A DNA stretch of 64,000 nucleotides from SHZI01 sp031409515 (GCA_031409515.1 JANNXJ010000006.1:25265-89264); one strand, 5' to 3'. Counted from the stretch's first letter, positions 40,691 through 49,206 are shown. Notes: generated from the sequence alone by a model not told the origin. Translations and numbers: made by a program.

Positions 40691-40697
40691 ACCTAAC
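40691..40697 (-). repeat. Core-site-like heptamer GTTAGGT before brnT
   Basis: GTTAGGT on the minus strand matches the GTTRRRY integron core consensus and sits 17 nt before brnT, where the 3' edge of an attC or attI would be. No pairing R''/L'' half is recognisable in the 150 nt upstream, so the partner site is lost or this is a degenerate attI. Confidence 0.4.
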
Positions 40698-40879
40698 TAT
40701 TAATTGGGGGATTCAATGCGGGCAAAACATCGCCTCAAAACCGTCGTTCATTCTTCCAGGACAAGGCATAACCTCGTGAAGACAAGGGCCGAAAGGCCCA
40801 TGACTCTCGTTCAAGCACCAGATCGGCGCTCGGCAGTTTCACGACGCCCAACGAGAACCTGCAACAGCGACGATATAGA

Positions 40880-41056
40880 TCAGATCCGGGATTGAAGTGC
40901 GCGAAGGCGGGCAAATACCAGCGGGCCGGGAACGCCCCTGACCTTGCCGTCCACCAACTCCCGATAGCGCCGCTGGGCGGTCTCCAGCCAAGCTCTTTCC
41001 ACGTTGAGATCGGCCGGCGCATTAAGCTCGTCGATGTCTTGAACTGGTCTTGCCAT
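40880..41056 (-). pseudogene. Internally deleted addiction-module antitoxin
   Basis: A 58-codon frame from ATG 41056 to TGA 40880 begins MARPVQDIDEL and ends ERAWLETAQRRYRELVDGK, then V-FARLRA. The two parts resemble the start and the C-terminal half of addiction-module component proteins of about 75 residues, with the middle helix missing. No toxin gene follows. I read it as a decayed toxin-antitoxin remnant at the edge of the cassette region; the alternative is a short functional antitoxin. The family match is from memory of its consensus. Confidence 0.5.
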
Positions 41057-41158
41057 GACAGGTCACCGCACGTTTCAAGCTGTTGTCGCCAGTGTACTGC
41101 GCCGGGCCGGCGCGCCGTCAACCAGCAAATCGGGACGTTCCTGCCAGGAATGGCCGGA

Positions 41159-42163
41159 CTAGACTAACGGCCGAATCCCCACAGCCTCCCGAATCCTCCC
41201 CAGAAACGGCGTCGCCATCTCCCGGGCCCGCAGCGCCCCTGCCTTCAGCACCTGCTCCACGTGCCCCAGGTCCGCCATCAGCCGCTCGTACTCACCCCGG
41301 GGTCCCGCGAGGTGTGCATCGAGGTAAGCGAACAGGTCCTGCTTCAGGTCGCCCCAACCCGCTCCCGCCGCATAGCGCTCGGCCATCGCCTTCGTCTCAG
41401 CGGGTGTGGCAAACGCCCGATAGGTTTCGAACAACGTCGAATCGGCAGTCTCCTTGGGCACGCCAGGCTCCACCGAGTTGGTCTTGATCTTCATGATCAG
41501 CTTGCGCAGCTGGGGTGCCGGTGCGAACAGAGGGATCGTATTGCCATAACTCTTGCTCATCTTCCGGCCGTCGAGTCCGGTAAGGATTGCCGTATCGGCG
41601 CCGATGTCCGCTTCCGGAATGACGAACTGCTCGCCGTAAATGTGGTTGAAGCGCTGGGCAATGTCCCGCGCCATTTCGACGTGCTGCTTCTGGTCCTTGC
41701 CCACCGGCACCCGGTGCGCCTTGAACATCAGGATGTCCGCAGCCATCAGGATCGGGTAGGAGAACAGCCCCATGGTGATGCCCTTGTCCTGGTCCACGTA
41801 GCCGGCGTGCTCGTTCGCATCCACCGCCGCCTTGTAGGCATGGGAGCGGTTCATCAGCCCCTTGGCGGTAACGGTCGTCAGGATCCAGCTGAGTTCGGGG
41901 ATCTCGGGAATATCCGACTGCCGGTAAAAGACCGAGCGGCTGGTATCCAGGCCCAAGGCCAGCCAGGTCGCCGCGATTTCCAGGCTGGACTGGCGGATGG
42001 TGGCCGGATCCTCGTTTTTGACGAGCGCGTGGTAATCGGCCAGGAAGTAGAAGGACTGCACGTCTTTGCGCTGACTGGCGGCAATGGCGGGTCGAATGGC
42101 CCCCACGTAGTTTCCCAGGTGGGGCGTGCCTGTGGTCGTGATGCCCGTGAGATGCGTTTCCAT
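41159..42163 (-). CDS. trpS: Tryptophanyl-tRNA synthetase
   Basis: Class I synthetase of 334 residues, the same length as E. coli TrpS. The TIGN/HIGH-type motif reads GTPHLGNYVGA, the KMSKS loop is KMSKSYGN, and DQKQHVEMARDIAQRFN is typical. The ATG at 42163 lies 9 nt after a TAGACT box with no ribosome-binding site, suggesting a leaderless message. Divergent from pepQ over a 25-bp gap. Confidence 0.97.
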   Translation of the reverse strand: METHLTGITTTGTPHLGNYVGAIRPAIAASQRKDVQSFYFLADYHALVKNEDPATIRQSSLEIAATWLALGLDTSRSVFYRQSDIPEIPELSWILTTVTAKGLMNRSHAYKAAVDANEHAGYVDQDKGITMGLFSYPILMAADILMFKAHRVPVGKDQKQHVEMARDIAQRFNHIYGEQFVIPEADIGADTAILTGLDGRKMSKSYGNTIPLFAPAPQLRKLIMKIKTNSVEPGVPKETADSTLFETYRAFATPAETKAMAERYAAGAGWGDLKQDLFAYLDAHLAGPRGEYERLMADLGHVEQVLKAGALRAREMATPFLGRIREAVGIRPLV

Positions 42164-42172
42164 GGGGTCGGT

Positions 42173-42182
42173 AGTCTAAACT
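42173..42182. promoter_or_regulatory. Overlapping -10 boxes of trpS and pepQ
   Basis: AGTCTAAACT reads TAAACT toward pepQ (42177-42182, 6 nt before its ATG) and TAGACT toward trpS (42178-42173, 9 nt before its ATG). The two promoters overlap, so each should exclude the other; both messages would be leaderless. Confidence 0.5.
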
Positions 42183-42188
42183 CACCGC

Positions 42189-43517
42189 ATGCAAGCTGCC
42201 GCCAGACTGTACCGCCCGCATATCGAGGCCCTCAGCGCCCGTTTCGACACCGCCCTGGAGAGCACCGGCTTCGATGCCGTCCTCATCGGTGCCGGCGTGC
42301 CGGTCCTGATTCACCGGGACGATCAGGATTATCCCTACCGGCCGGAGCCGCTCTTCCTCCAGTGGGCCCCCCTGGCAGCGCATCCTGGGTCGGCCCTGCT
42401 GTATCGACCGGGGCGCAAACCCCTGCTGCTGGTGCTGGAACCCGACGACTTCTGGCACCAGCCGGCGCCGGTGCCCCCGGGGCCCTGGCACAAGTCGCTG
42501 GATGTTCGGGTGATCCGGCACCGGGACGAGATCCGTAAACACCTGCCTGCGGGGAAGACCCGACTGGCCATCCTTGGCGCCCCGTTGCAATGGCGGGGCA
42601 CGGCCCTGCCCGGCAGGCTGAACCCGAAACCCCTGCTGACCCACCTGGACTACGAGCGAGCCTGCAAGACTCCCTGGGAGGTCGCCTGCATCCAGGTCGC
42701 CACCGCGCTGGGACTGGCCGGCCACCGGGCGGTGCGTCAGGCCTTTGCAGCCGGCTGCAGCGAGTACGAAATGGGGCTGATCTTTCTGGCCGCCTGCGGC
42801 CAGACCGACGCGGAACTGCCCTACCCCGCCATCGTCGCCCAGAACCGGAACGCCGCCACCCTGCACTACCAGCATCGGGACCGGCAACGACTCCCGGCGA
42901 AGAACCGCCACAGCCTGCTGCTGGATGCCGGGTGCACCCACAGGGGCTATGCCTCGGACATCACCCGCACCCATGCCGCCCGGCGCGGTGAATTTGCGGG
43001 CATGGTCCGGGACATGGACCGGGCCCAGCAGCGCCTGTGTGGGCTCGTCCGTCCGGGCGTGGCCTTTCCGGAACTCCAGCTCGCCGCCCATCAGGAAATC
43101 GCCGGACTGCTGGCCCGGTGGGAGCTGGTACGGATGACGCCCGACGAAATGGTCACCCGGCGGGTGACTGACGCCTTCCTGCCCCACGGTCTCGGCCACC
43201 TGCTCGGTCTGCAGGTGCACGACGTTGGCGGTGGCCTGGCCAGCCGGCGGGGCGGTGAGCTCGCCCGACCCGCGCGCTTTCCCCGCCTGCGGCTCACCCG
43301 ACCACTCACAGCGGGCATGGTCGTCACGATCGAACCGGGTCTCTATTTCATAGACTCCCTGCTCGCCCGGCTGCGCAGGGGCCCCCTCGCGAGGCGCGTG
43401 AACTGGCGCCAGCTTGCCGCTCTGCGCCGTTACGGTGGCATTCGTATCGAAGACAATGTCCTGGTCACCCCGACTGGTCACCGCAACCTGACCCGGGAAC
43501 TTGAATCTGCTGCTTGA
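42189..43517 (+). CDS. pepQ: Xaa-Pro dipeptidase (prolidase)
   Basis: M24 metallopeptidase of 442 residues (E. coli PepQ 443) that splits Xaa-Pro dipeptides. The dinuclear metal ligands are visible in order: DAGCTHRGYASDITRTH (two aspartates), HGLGHLLGLQVHD (histidine), VTIEPGLYF and RIEDNVLVT (two glutamates). The N-terminal half is the creatinase-like non-catalytic domain. TAAACT ends 6 nt before the ATG. The RND adaptor gene starts 13 nt after its stop. Confidence 0.94.
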   Translation: MQAAARLYRPHIEALSARFDTALESTGFDAVLIGAGVPVLIHRDDQDYPYRPEPLFLQWAPLAAHPGSALLYRPGRKPLLLVLEPDDFWHQPAPVPPGPWHKSLDVRVIRHRDEIRKHLPAGKTRLAILGAPLQWRGTALPGRLNPKPLLTHLDYERACKTPWEVACIQVATALGLAGHRAVRQAFAAGCSEYEMGLIFLAACGQTDAELPYPAIVAQNRNAATLHYQHRDRQRLPAKNRHSLLLDAGCTHRGYASDITRTHAARRGEFAGMVRDMDRAQQRLCGLVRPGVAFPELQLAAHQEIAGLLARWELVRMTPDEMVTRRVTDAFLPHGLGHLLGLQVHDVGGGLASRRGGELARPARFPRLRLTRPLTAGMVVTIEPGLYFIDSLLARLRRGPLARRVNWRQLAALRRYGGIRIEDNVLVTPTGHRNLTRELESAA

Positions 43518-43530
43518 GACGGCCGACTTG

Positions 43531-44637
43531 GTGAATTGCGATAGTCCCCTGCCTCTTTCTCGCCTGCTCGGCCTGATCGGCCTGCTCGTCACGCTGGCGC
43601 TGCTTGGCTGTGGTCCTGGCCAGCCAGCCGGAGGTCGGCCGGCAGCAGGGCCGCCAGGAATGGCTGGGGGGCCACCTGGGGGCATGGGCGGCGGCCCGCC
43701 GGCTACCGTCATCACCAGCCGGGTCGTTGCCCAGTCCTACGTCGATCGGTTCACGGCCCTGGGGACGGCCCGGGCCAACGAGGCTATCGAAGTGACCGCG
43801 CGCACCACCAGCATCGTGACGCGCATCAATTTTCGCGAAGGCCAGCGGGTGCGCACCGGGGAGGTCCTGCTGGAACTGGATAACCGCCAGGAAAGTGCCG
43901 ACAAGAGCCTTGCGGAAGCCCAGCTGCGGCAGGCAGAAAGTCAGTACCAGCGCAGCCAGGCCCTGGCAGCCAGGCAAGCAGTGTCGGCGGCGGATCTTGA
44001 CCAGCTCGAGGCCAACGTCCTGGTCGCCAGAGCCCAGGCACGGGGCGCCGATGCCCGGCTCGACCGGCTGGCGATCCGGGCGCCCTTCGCCGGCACGATC
44101 GGCCTGCGCAGGGTCAGCCTGGGGGATCTCGTGGGTCCGGACACGGTGATCACCACACTGGATGACACGAGCATCATCAAACTGGAGTTCGGCATCCCCG
44201 AAACCTTCGTTGGCGACCTGCGCACGGGCATGACGATCGTCGCGGACAGCACGGTGTATCCGGGCCAGCGTTTCCAGGGCAAGGTCGTGTCCATCGACTC
44301 CCGGGTGGATGCGATCACCCGGGCGGTCACCGTCATTGCCACAGTCCCGAACAGCGACGGGCGGCTCAAGCCGGGCATGTTCATGACCGTCGGCCTGGAA
44401 AAGAAGCGGAATGACGTGCTGCTGATCCCCGAGGAGGCGCTGGTCCCCCGGGAAGGCCGGCAATACGTCTACGTCGTGGCAGACGGCAAAGCGCTGGAGC
44501 GCGAAGTGACTCTGGGCGGCCGCGCTCCCGGTCTGGCCGAGATTCGCAGCGGCCTAGGGGTCGGGGACCTGGTGATCACTGAAGGGACGCAGCGCCTGCG
44601 CCCCGGCGCCGCCGTGCAGGTATCCCCCAGCACCTGA
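43531..44637 (+). CDS. RND efflux periplasmic adaptor (membrane fusion lipoprotein)
   Basis: A 368-residue HlyD/AcrA-like adaptor with a lipoprotein signal (lipobox LLGC, cysteine near residue 27), followed by an unusual Gly/Pro/Met-rich linker of about 30 residues. The fold order is as expected: beta-barrel strands, lipoyl half-motifs (VRTGEVLLELDNRQ, RAPFAGTIGLRRVSLGD), a short coiled coil, and the membrane-proximal domain. I chose GTG 43531 because the signal peptide begins there; a TTG at 43501 would overlap pepQ. It delivers substrates from the partner permease 36 nt downstream. No outer-membrane channel gene is nearby. Confidence 0.9.
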   Translation: MNCDSPLPLSRLLGLIGLLVTLALLGCGPGQPAGGRPAAGPPGMAGGPPGGMGGGPPATVITSRVVAQSYVDRFTALGTARANEAIEVTARTTSIVTRINFREGQRVRTGEVLLELDNRQESADKSLAEAQLRQAESQYQRSQALAARQAVSAADLDQLEANVLVARAQARGADARLDRLAIRAPFAGTIGLRRVSLGDLVGPDTVITTLDDTSIIKLEFGIPETFVGDLRTGMTIVADSTVYPGQRFQGKVVSIDSRVDAITRAVTVIATVPNSDGRLKPGMFMTVGLEKKRNDVLLIPEEALVPREGRQYVYVVADGKALEREVTLGGRAPGLAEIRSGLGVGDLVITEGTQRLRPGAAVQVSPST

Positions 44638-44673
44638 AGTTCGCATTTAGACGACCAGAGGAGCACCAGCACG

Positions 44674-47600
44674 ATGGTCCTTTCCGACATCTCCGTCCGC
44701 CGCCCGGTCTTTGCGGGCGTGCTCAGCCTGATCCTGGTGATCCTTGGATTGCTGGCAGCTACAGGGCTGCCGGTGCGGGAATTCCCCGACATCGATCCCC
44801 CGGTTGTGTCCATCGGCACGGTCTACCGGGGCGCCTCCGCCGAGATCATCGAACGAAGGATTACCCAGCCGATCGAGGACGAAGTCTCGGGGATCGCCGG
44901 CATCCGCAAGCTGACGTCGACGAGCCAGGACGAGCGCTCCAGCATCACCCTGGAGTTCTCCCTGGACCGGGATCCCGATGGCGCCGCCAATGATGTCCGG
45001 GAGCGGGTGTCGCGCATCCTGCAGCAACTGCCGGAAGACGCGGATACGCCCGAAGTCACCAAGCAGGATCAGGGCATGGACGCGACGCTCTACATCAGCG
45101 CCGAAAGCCAGACCCGCTCGCTGATGGAGCTCACGGACTTCGCGGAACGCAACCTGGTAGACCGGCTGTCGGTGATCGACGGCGTGGCTCAGGTCCGGCT
45201 GAGCGGCGCCCAGAAGCGGGCGATGCGCATCTGGCTTAACCGGGACGCCCTCGCTGCCCGGGGACTGACGGTCCAGGACGTGGAGGAGACCCTGCGGCGG
45301 GAGAACGTCCAGCTCCCGGCCGGGCGGATAGAGTCCCGGGAGCGGGAGTTCTCCCTGCGCACGGAAACGGGGCTCGACACCCCCGAGGATTTCTCGGCAC
45401 TGGTGGTCGGCCGTGGCCCGGACAACTACCTGATCCGCCTGGGCGAGGTTGCGGACGTCCGCATCGAGGCCGAGGACTCCCGCTTCTTCTCCCGTTCAAA
45501 CCGGGTCTCGGGCGTCAGCCTTGGCATCGTGCCCCAGTCCAAGGCCAATATCCTGGCGGTGAATCGTGCCGTTCTCCGGGAGGTCGAGGCCCTGCAAAGC
45601 AGCCTGCCGGGGGATATCCGGGTGGGAGCAAGCATCGACTTCTCCAGGTTCATTCAGGAATCAATGATCGAGGTCGCCAAGGTACTGGCCGAGTCCCTGA
45701 TTCTGGTACTTGTAGTGATCTTCGCCTTCGTTGGCAGCGTGCGGGCCACACTCATCCCGGCAGTGACGATCCCGGTTGCGATCATCTCGGCGTTCATCGC
45801 CATGGCGGCCCTCGACTTCACCATCAATACCCTGACGCTCCTGGGGTTCGTACTCGCCATAGGCCTCGTCGTTGACGACGCCATCGTTGTCCTTGAGAAC
45901 ATCGTCCGGCAGATGGAACTCGGCAAGCCACCGATCCTTGCCGCCGTCGACGGGAGTCGCGAAATCAGTTTTGCCGTCATCGCGACGACCGTAGTCCTGG
46001 TGGCAGTCTTCCTGCCCATCTCCTTCATGCCCGGGAATGTCGGCCGGCTGTTCGGGGAATTTGGCATCGCCATTGCGGCGGCCATCGCCTTCTCCGGGCT
46101 CGTGGCCCTGACGCTGGTGCCCATGCTGACGTCGAAGTTCTTCGCTAACGGCATTCATCGGGGCCGGCTCGCCGTGAAGCTCGACGGGTTCTTCAAGCGG
46201 TTAACGGAGGGGTACCGGGCGTCCCTGTCGCGGTTCGTACTCCGGCCCTGGCTGGCGGCGGGAATCCTGCTGGCGACGGCTGCCGGTGGCGCCGGTCTTT
46301 TCAGCGTATTGCCCAGCGAATACGCGCCGGGTGAAGACCGGAACATGATGTTGATGATGATGCGGGCTCCGGAGGGCGCCACCCCGGGCTACATGGATCG
46401 CCAGGTGCAGTCCGTCGAGAGCGTCCTGATGCCCTACGTGGAGACGGGGGACATGAAGCGCATCGTCTCCCGGACCGGAATGTGGGGGAGCGGCGGCGAC
46501 GTGAACACCGCCTTTATCTACATGCCCCTGGAGTCCCGCAGCAGCCGCGAGCGGTCGGCCCAGGAACTGTCCGCCGAGATCCGGGACCAGGTGTCCCAGC
46601 TGCCCGGCGCAATGGCCACCGTGTTCCTGCCGCCAAGCCTGTCCATCCGGTCGAGCGGCTCCGGTCTGGCTCTTGTGCTCAGCGGCAACAGCTATGAGGA
46701 GCTGACCGCCTGGCAGGACCAGATAATGGCCAAGGTCGCTGCCGACAATCCCCGCATTCTCGGCATGCGCTCGGACTTCTTCCCGACCAAGCCCAAGATC
46801 AAGATCAATATCGATCGTAATCGGGCCTTTGACCTCGGGGTCTCCCTCCAGACCATCGGCAGGACTCTGGAAACCATGCTGGGCTCCCGTATCGCCACGA
46901 CCTTCGTGGATCGCGGCGAGGAGTACAACGTGGTACTCCAGGGTGTTGCCCGGGACCGGGCGACACCCTCTGACCTGGCAAACATCTACGTGCGCTCGGA
47001 ACGCTCGGGCCAGCTGGTGCCGCTGGCCAATCTGGTGACACTGGAGGAAGTTGCCGGGCCGAAGGAACTGAAGCGCTTCAACCAGCTTCGCTCGGTGACG
47101 CTGACTGCCAGCCTGGCGCCCGGATACTCGCTGGGTGAGGCCGTGAAGTACATGGAGAAGCTGATTGCGACCGATCTGCCAACCGCCGCCACCATTGGCT
47201 TCGACGGTGAAGCGCGGGAACTCAAGGAGTCGGGCAGCGCCGTATACCTGACTTTCGGCCTTGCACTGCTCATCGTCTTCCTGGTCCTGTCCGCCCAGTT
47301 CGAAAGCTTCCGGCACCCGCTGATCATCATGTTGACGGTGCCCCTGGCGCTCACCGGCGGTCTGGTAGGACTCTGGCTGTTTGGCTCATCGATCAATGTC
47401 TACAGCCAGATCGGTGCGATCATGCTGATTGGACTCGCCGCCAAGAACGGCATCCTGATCGTTGAGTTTGCCAACCAGTTGCGTGACCGGGGCATCGAGT
47501 TTACCGAGGCCATCGTCTCTGCCGCGACCATCCGGCTGCGGCCCGTGGTCATGACGAGCCTCTGCACTGCCTTCGGCGCACTGCCACTGATTCTGGCGAG

Positions 47601-47796
47601 CGGTGCCGGTGCCGAATCCCGCCGTACGCTCGGTGCCACGATCTTCTTTGGCGTGACGATCTCGGTTTTCCTGACGCTCTACCTCATCCCGGCGATGTAC
47701 GTACTCATCGCCCGGAAGACCCGGTCACCGGAGTATCTGGGTCGCCTGATCGACAAACTTAAACAGGACGCGACCAAGGCAGCCCCGGAGAACTAG
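44674..47796 (+). CDS. RND-family multidrug efflux permease
   Basis: A 1040-residue inner-membrane proton antiporter of the AcrB/MexF type with 12 transmembrane helices and two large periplasmic loops. Helix 4 carries the proton-relay pair in GLVVDDAIVVLENI; RPVFAGVLSLILVILG at the N terminus and AAKNGILIVEFANQLRD near the C terminus are conserved. GAGGAG precedes the ATG. Together with the lipoprotein adaptor it probably exports hydrophobic compounds through a TolC-like channel encoded elsewhere. Drug specificity cannot be read from the sequence. Confidence 0.95.
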   Translation: MVLSDISVRRPVFAGVLSLILVILGLLAATGLPVREFPDIDPPVVSIGTVYRGASAEIIERRITQPIEDEVSGIAGIRKLTSTSQDERSSITLEFSLDRDPDGAANDVRERVSRILQQLPEDADTPEVTKQDQGMDATLYISAESQTRSLMELTDFAERNLVDRLSVIDGVAQVRLSGAQKRAMRIWLNRDALAARGLTVQDVEETLRRENVQLPAGRIESREREFSLRTETGLDTPEDFSALVVGRGPDNYLIRLGEVADVRIEAEDSRFFSRSNRVSGVSLGIVPQSKANILAVNRAVLREVEALQSSLPGDIRVGASIDFSRFIQESMIEVAKVLAESLILVLVVIFAFVGSVRATLIPAVTIPVAIISAFIAMAALDFTINTLTLLGFVLAIGLVVDDAIVVLENIVRQMELGKPPILAAVDGSREISFAVIATTVVLVAVFLPISFMPGNVGRLFGEFGIAIAAAIAFSGLVALTLVPMLTSKFFANGIHRGRLAVKLDGFFKRLTEGYRASLSRFVLRPWLAAGILLATAAGGAGLFSVLPSEYAPGEDRNMMLMMMRAPEGATPGYMDRQVQSVESVLMPYVETGDMKRIVSRTGMWGSGGDVNTAFIYMPLESRSSRERSAQELSAEIRDQVSQLPGAMATVFLPPSLSIRSSGSGLALVLSGNSYEELTAWQDQIMAKVAADNPRILGMRSDFFPTKPKIKINIDRNRAFDLGVSLQTIGRTLETMLGSRIATTFVDRGEEYNVVLQGVARDRATPSDLANIYVRSERSGQLVPLANLVTLEEVAGPKELKRFNQLRSVTLTASLAPGYSLGEAVKYMEKLIATDLPTAATIGFDGEARELKESGSAVYLTFGLALLIVFLVLSAQFESFRHPLIIMLTVPLALTGGLVGLWLFGSSINVYSQIGAIMLIGLAAKNGILIVEFANQLRDRGIEFTEAIVSAATIRLRPVVMTSLCTAFGALPLILASGAGAESRRTLGATIFFGVTISVFLTLYLIPAMYVLIARKTRSPEYLGRLIDKLKQDATKAAPEN

Positions 47797-47805
47797 GGAC
47801 AAAAG

Positions 47806-47840
47806 CAAACGGCCCCGATGCAGTGCACCGGGGCCGTTTG
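47806..47840. terminator. Bidirectional intrinsic terminator between the RND permease and ompA-like genes
   Basis: Perfect 12-bp arms (47806-47817 CAAACGGCCCCG and its complement at 47829-47840) with an 11-nt loop. It lies between convergent genes, with AAAAG on the left and TTG on the right giving short U-runs in both directions. Confidence 0.85.
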
Positions 47841-47852
47841 TTGCTGACCGCC

Positions 47853-49121
47853 TTACTTGTCGCAGTCCGTCCGCTTGGCAACCACACGCCGGTTCTGGGC
47901 GCGGCCCTCAGCGGTCTTGTTGTCGCCAACCGGATCGCTCTCGCCGCGGCCAACCACCTGCATCCGGTCGCTCGCAATGCCCTTGGTCGCCAGGTAATCG
48001 GCGGCCGACTTGGCACGGCGCTCGGAAAGACCGAGGTTGTAGGCGTCGGTTCCGGTGCTGTCGGTGTAGCCCTCAATGGTCCCGGAGATGAACTTGAGGC
48101 GGGTCAGATTCTCCGCCATCTCGTCCAGGACCAGCTTGTCGGCATCACTGAGTTCCGCAGAATCCGTCTTGAAGGTGAGCTGACGGCTCACATCGCAGGA
48201 GCAGCCTGCCGGACCAACCCGATCGCCACGGGGGGTTTCGGGGCACTGATCCGTGCCATCGAGCACACCATCACCGTCGCTGTCCTTCGGGGCAGCGGGG
48301 GGTGGCGGCGGCGGCGGCGCTGCCACAACCCGGGCGGGCGGCGGCGGCGGCGGCGCGATCTCGTGACCACCGAACCAGTACTCCACGTTCAGGCTGGCGC
48401 GCCAGGGTTCATCCAGGGCGTCCTCAAAGTTCACGTCCAGATACTCACCTTCGAGGGTCGCCGCCCAATGGTGAGCGAAGCGCCATCGGGCGCCGATGGC
48501 GGCTGCGAAGCCGTTGTCGCTCTCGGAATCTGAAAAGGAGCCTGAGCCACTACCCTCGCCGCCATCGACGTTAACCTTGACATCGGCGTTCTGCCAGGTG
48601 TAGCCCGCCTTGCCAAACAGGTCCCAACGCTGCGCCACGGGCCAGTTGGCCACGCCGTAGGCGGTCCAGCCATCGATGCTGGTCTTTACATCGCCGATGT
48701 TCGTCTTGGCGCCCGTACCGCCGTCGACGAAGTTGATGTCCGACTCTCCGTCAGCGGTGCCGCTGTAGCGGCCTTCGAGACCCAGATAGCGATTGAACAT
48801 CCAGCCTATGTAGGCCTGACCACCCACCGGGAAGTCCTCAAAGTTGCCGCTGGGGTCCGGGCCGAAGTTGACGCTTGGCAGCCGGGTCGGCAGGGATGAA
48901 CTGAAAGAATCACTCGTCTGCAGAGACGTGCCGTTGACCCCAAGACCCAGATAGAGACCGTCATAGTCCCAGTCCCAGCGGTCCGCGTCGGCTGCCATGG
49001 CGGGGGCCGCCAGGACCCCTGCTGCGGCCATGCTGGCCAGGGCCAGCCTCAGCGCTGTGGTGCCGGGACGCCGCCGGGAGTGCGGAAGTACCTGTGACGC
49101 GGCAGTCTGGATCGATCTCAT
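47853..49121 (-). CDS. OmpA-family outer-membrane protein
   Basis: A 422-residue envelope protein: signal peptide (about 1-43, ending APAMA before ADADRW), an N-terminal eight-strand-type beta-barrel (about 50-230), a proline-rich linker with two P-runs, a calcium-binding TSP3-like stretch DSDGDGVLDGTDQCPETP, and a C-terminal OmpA peptidoglycan-binding domain with EGYTDSTGTDAYNLGLSERRA and AEGRAQNRRV. It probably tethers the outer membrane to the cell wall. AGGGGA precedes the ATG. Convergent with the RND permease across a strong terminator. Confidence 0.93.
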   Translation of the reverse strand: MRSIQTAASQVLPHSRRRPGTTALRLALASMAAAGVLAAPAMAADADRWDWDYDGLYLGLGVNGTSLQTSDSFSSSLPTRLPSVNFGPDPSGNFEDFPVGGQAYIGWMFNRYLGLEGRYSGTADGESDINFVDGGTGAKTNIGDVKTSIDGWTAYGVANWPVAQRWDLFGKAGYTWQNADVKVNVDGGEGSGSGSFSDSESDNGFAAAIGARWRFAHHWAATLEGEYLDVNFEDALDEPWRASLNVEYWFGGHEIAPPPPPPARVVAAPPPPPPPAAPKDSDGDGVLDGTDQCPETPRGDRVGPAGCSCDVSRQLTFKTDSAELSDADKLVLDEMAENLTRLKFISGTIEGYTDSTGTDAYNLGLSERRAKSAADYLATKGIASDRMQVVGRGESDPVGDNKTAEGRAQNRRVVAKRTDCDK

Positions 49122-49179
49122 TGGCTGTCCCCTGTAGGTTGGAAGGTTGTTCTGCGGCCACCGGGCACCAAGCGCCCCG

Positions 49180-49206
49180 AAAAAGCACCGTGAAGAACAC
49201 TGATGC
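49180..49206 (-). terminator. Weak terminator-like stem downstream of rplQ
   Basis: On the minus strand GCATCAGTG-TTCTT-CACGGTGC is followed by five T. The stem is interrupted, so support is modest; it would end the ribosomal transcript before the ompA-like gene. Confidence 0.35.

Noticed and set aside
38858..41158. Integron integrase gene or clear attI in the cassette region
   Set aside because: No frame has tyrosine-recombinase motifs, and the only core-like heptamer lacks the rest of an attI.
41397..43715. Very long open frame antisense to trpS and pepQ (over 700 codons)
   Set aside because: It mirrors two well-supported genes in a GC-rich genome, where the antisense frame has few stops. 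The translation is low-complexity and has no motif or ribosome-binding site.
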